Source of the DNA: Solen grandis
Taxonomy: Eukaryota > Mollusca > Bivalvia > Adapedonta > Solenidae
Reading direction: 5' to 3'
Assembly: GCA_021229015.1 (NCBI GenBank)
Contig: CM037777.1
Coordinates: 64,057,593 to 64,121,592, forward strand
Length of the DNA: 64,000 nucleotides
Every line of letters begins with the position of its first letter. Positions within the stretch are counted from its first letter, which is position 1. The position numbers were made by a program, and so were the translations under genes. The notes beneath the pieces were generated by a model. The model was not told the origin of the DNA, made no database searches, and worked only from the letters and a program-made list of their open reading frames with translations. Shown here one piece after another: positions 60,837-64,000 of the stretch.

Positions 60837-62524
60837 AAAACTGAAATAACTTAAAATAATGTATATTTTTCCAGGGCACATAAATTGACAAGGTCAACAG
60901 TAGAGAGAGGAATAGGTCACTTGAAGAAAAGATGGGGTGTTCAACATGGTTAATTTAGGCTGAAGCCAGTAAATGTGAGCAAGTAATTGGAAAAATATCT
61001 TATTTAAAATATAATTATGAATTGTTGAGTAAACCAGTATTTTTTTCCAAAATATTATCTTATAACTATGTGTGCCTGTCCGACTCTTTTTTAATCTTCA
61101 CATGCATTACCATCAAAACATAAAATTATCTGCCTTTTATTCAGCATGTTCTTGGATAAGTTTAAAATGATTTTTTTATCCTCTGGATAAAGCTTGTGTA
61201 AAATAAATGATACTCTATACATCTTTTCAGAGTAATAAACTCATATTGTGTCCTGCACAATATTTGTAAGGAAAGAAACATCCAGATGATAGATGAAGTT
61301 CAATGGTGCAGGTCACAACAACCCTGTTCAAGCTTACAATGGCATCCAAGATGGACTACGCTACAGCTAATTTTGTAGCTAATACTTAAGTTTTAAGTAT
61401 ATATAGAGCCTTTAATGAGTTGCAATGGAAGGGCGTGTTATTCTGTCTAAAATGCACGATTACCTTAGCTAATATCTAACATATTATGTTTGATATTATT
61501 CAGTTGCATACCAAATGTTACTCCGTCTGCTGTTTTGTGTTGACAGATCAAACCCCGAAACAGGACATTCGTAATTTAGGATGGACCTAACAAAAGTGTC
61601 AATAATTGAAGCAAATTTTTGGGCGCGTATTCATTAATATTTTTCAATAAAAGATTCATGGCGTTGATAGTTTTTCCATATATGAACTGATTTTTTTTAA
61701 TCGAATGTATCTGTATAATTTAAAACCACACCCAAATAACTGATATTGTCAACTTCCTCTAAAGATTATAAAACCATGTTTTATATGGTTTAACTTGTCC
61801 ATTTTTAACTGGTCCTCTTATCCGAAATACCATCACTCTGGTCTTTAAATAATCACGAAAACGATTGAGACTACATTGTATGTCATCCAAGACGGCCCTT
61901 CTTCATGCACCTAACATTTTACAATATCTTGTTTCCGTTGTGTAAAACCAAGTATTTCCATAGTGTAAAACCCAGTATTGGGATTTACAACGAACTGGTT
62001 CAGATGATCTTCTCTTACGACCCTTGCCACGATCCCATCCTCAATGAATTTGATTGCTAAGAGAGCTAATGGAGAAAAAAGGATTGTTTTCACTATCCCT
62101 CACTCAAAGCACAGAATGAAAATTCTGGTTCAACAAGACATCCATAAGAAAAGCTTTTTTTTTGTGGCTAGTCTATATTAAGTTACCTCACTTAATATGT
62201 TTGTGGTGTCTTACAATTACAAAATGTAGATTAAAAAGTTATGAAAATGTAATTGTTTTACTCAATATAAAGTTTGTTAACATTTTCTTACCATCTCTGT
62301 TAAAAGAGATAGTAGTGGCGGGATAATTCTAAAGAGTAAGATAAATAAAATACAGAATATTAGCTAAGGTTAGCAAAGAGACACAATATGGCCCCAAAGA
62401 CACTAACCTGAGAAAAAAACTACCTTCATTGCCATTGCCTTTACACGTTACTATATCATAGCATAGTTGTACTGAATACATATTCCATTAGATCATTTCA
62501 ATACCACAAACTAACCAGTGCTTG
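60837..62524. other. AT-rich non-coding stretch
   Basis: No known repeat. A minus-strand frame at 61911-62093 reads somewhat like protein (FIEDGIVARVVREDHLNQFV) but lacks clear splice sites, and I recognise no family. Confidence 0.3.
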
Positions 62525-63823
62525 TTGTCAAAATTTGAAGTCAAACTTTACTGAGAGATTATCGCTTTGGACACTGTCAGTGAAACTTCAAAACGATTGC
62601 TAAAGAAATGAAGATGCTAGAGTGTAGACAGTGAAATTTGGCATTTAGATTTAAAGAGGCATAACTTTTGTCCTAATTGGCCGATAAGAGCCATAACCGA
62701 ACTAGACCGACTGAATATGGCTACAAATATTATTCTAAAGTTTGAAGATGATTACTTGAGAAATGAAGATGCTAGAGTGCAAGGGAAGTGAAATCTGGCT
62801 TTTTTTTTAAATATCAAAAGGAGTATAACTCCTGACCTAATTGGCTGATATCAGCCATAATCAATCCTGGCCAGAAGAATATGGCTATAATATTGTAGTA
62901 GAGTTTGAAGATGATTACATGAGAAATGAAGATGCTAGAGTGCAAACAAACTGAAATCTGGCATTTTTTAATATTAAAAGGGGCATAACTCCTGACCTTA
63001 TTTGCCGATATCAGCCATAATATATTGGGCATTTGTTAGCATGAAAAGCATACTTCAGTACCACTTTGAGAAGACGGGGCCTGAGGTAGGGTCAATTTTG
63101 ACATCAGAGCCATGATCTGAACAGACTTGGTTGATGTCCACTAGTAAACATCTTTACTCCAGGCCTTGTGGTTTCTGGGAAGATCTGTTTAGCGTTTTCC
63201 TATATGCAGGGCCAATTTTAACCCCAAGGCCATGGGTTGAACAGACTTGGTAGAGGTCTACTAGGCCATGTTCTAAACCAAATATCTAAACTCTAGACCC
63301 TGTGGTTTCTGACAAGGGGATTTTCTAGTTGTTTCTATATAAGTCAATGTAAAATCAAGGGAAGCCTGGGGCGAGGCCATTTTTGACCCCAGCGCCATGA
63401 TTTATACAACCATGGAAGAGGTCTACTAGGTCATGTTATACACTAAATATCTAAACTCCAAGTTTTGTGGTTTCTGACAAGAAGATTTTTTCTAGTTTTT
63501 TTTTCTTTCTCTTTCTATTTTTAGCTCTTGTTGCCATCTTGGTTGGTGGACTGAAACGATTTTAACTATTTTGCTGAGTATCACCTAAGGAACATTCCTG
63601 TCAAGTTTGAAGATTTTTCAAGTTTTAGCTCTGGTGGCCATCTAATTTGGCAGACAAGAGCAATTTTAGCTATATTTGCTCAATCCTACCTAAGGATCAT
63701 TCCTGTAAAATTTCATCAAAATCTTCTCAGTGGTTTAGGACGAGATGTTGTTTAAAGCAAAAGTTGACGACGGACAAAGACGGATCACAATACCTCAGGT
63801 ACCTTTGTGCTCAGGTGAGCTAA
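62525..63823 (-). mobile_element. AGCTCACC hairpin-ended element, mosaic core (III, II, IV-like)
   Basis: The hairpin is degenerate at 63792-63821. Core type IV-like units lie next to it (63520-63740), then type II (63050-63520), then type III (62530-63030). The switch from III to II is at about 63030-63055. One element thus carries three cores that elsewhere in the window occur alone. Confidence 0.8.
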
Positions 63824-64000
63824 AAACCGGACTAAAACACACATCGTATACCCACTGCGTCTCTTGCTACATGTATATACATCGTCGACTTATTTCCACA
63901 CTGACGTATGATACAGGTTTACACTTTTGAGAAAGCAGGCTGTGAAAGTTTGAACGGTCATAATTTTATCTGTAAAAATAGTACATTGCTGATTTGCTGT

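Overview
The window is AT-rich, non-coding animal DNA with very few genes. There are no bacterial operons, no long host ORFs and only scattered exon-like stretches. The repeat content (tRNA-derived SINEs, a PHD-endonuclease-RT LINE, TTAA-bounded miniature elements and many hairpin-ended elements with tandem-repeat cores) looks like a bivalve mollusc, probably a clam. That is inference from familiarity with such genomes; no species is claimed. A 100-base run of N at 33597-33696 shows this is an assembled scaffold.

Layout. About 0.6-6.5 kb and 23.4-33.6 kb are diverged copies of one segment (a segmental duplication). The second copy carries extra insertions: a LINE, a 784-bp insert with a matching target duplication, and an internal 604-bp tandem duplication. 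Between the copies lie a 1.17-kb minisatellite (8.4-9.6 kb), two terminal exons that resemble the ciliary TPR protein TTC21B/IFT139 (minus strand, 9.6-10.8 kb, last exon apparently broken), several TTAA miniature elements, and a strange degenerate palindromic array (19.8-20.6 kb). Just after the gap is the broken 3' end of a transposon-integrase-like gene.

From 35.5 kb to the end the window is a mosaic of repeat families. The dominant one has a terminal AGCTCACC hairpin at one end, a GGCC hairpin at the other, and one of at least four unrelated tandem-repeat cores between them. Copies are nested in other families, arranged in inverted orientation around 44-50 kb, and recombined into mosaics at 57 and 63 kb. 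A 1.55-kb element with inverted termini (possible solo LTR) is at 50.4-52.0 kb.

The only long protein-coding frame is the LINE (minus strand, 27.2-30.7 kb). Its order is hydrophobic leader, 2A-like motif, PHD finger, AP-type endonuclease, reverse transcriptase. It is almost intact, with one visible frameshift near the C-terminus and tandem 5' monomers carrying ETS-like and octamer-like sites. Most leads come from the structure of the mobile DNA. The best are the modular hairpin-ended family, the 2A-like LINE leader, and the arrays of nuclear-receptor-like AGGTCA repeats inside the elements.
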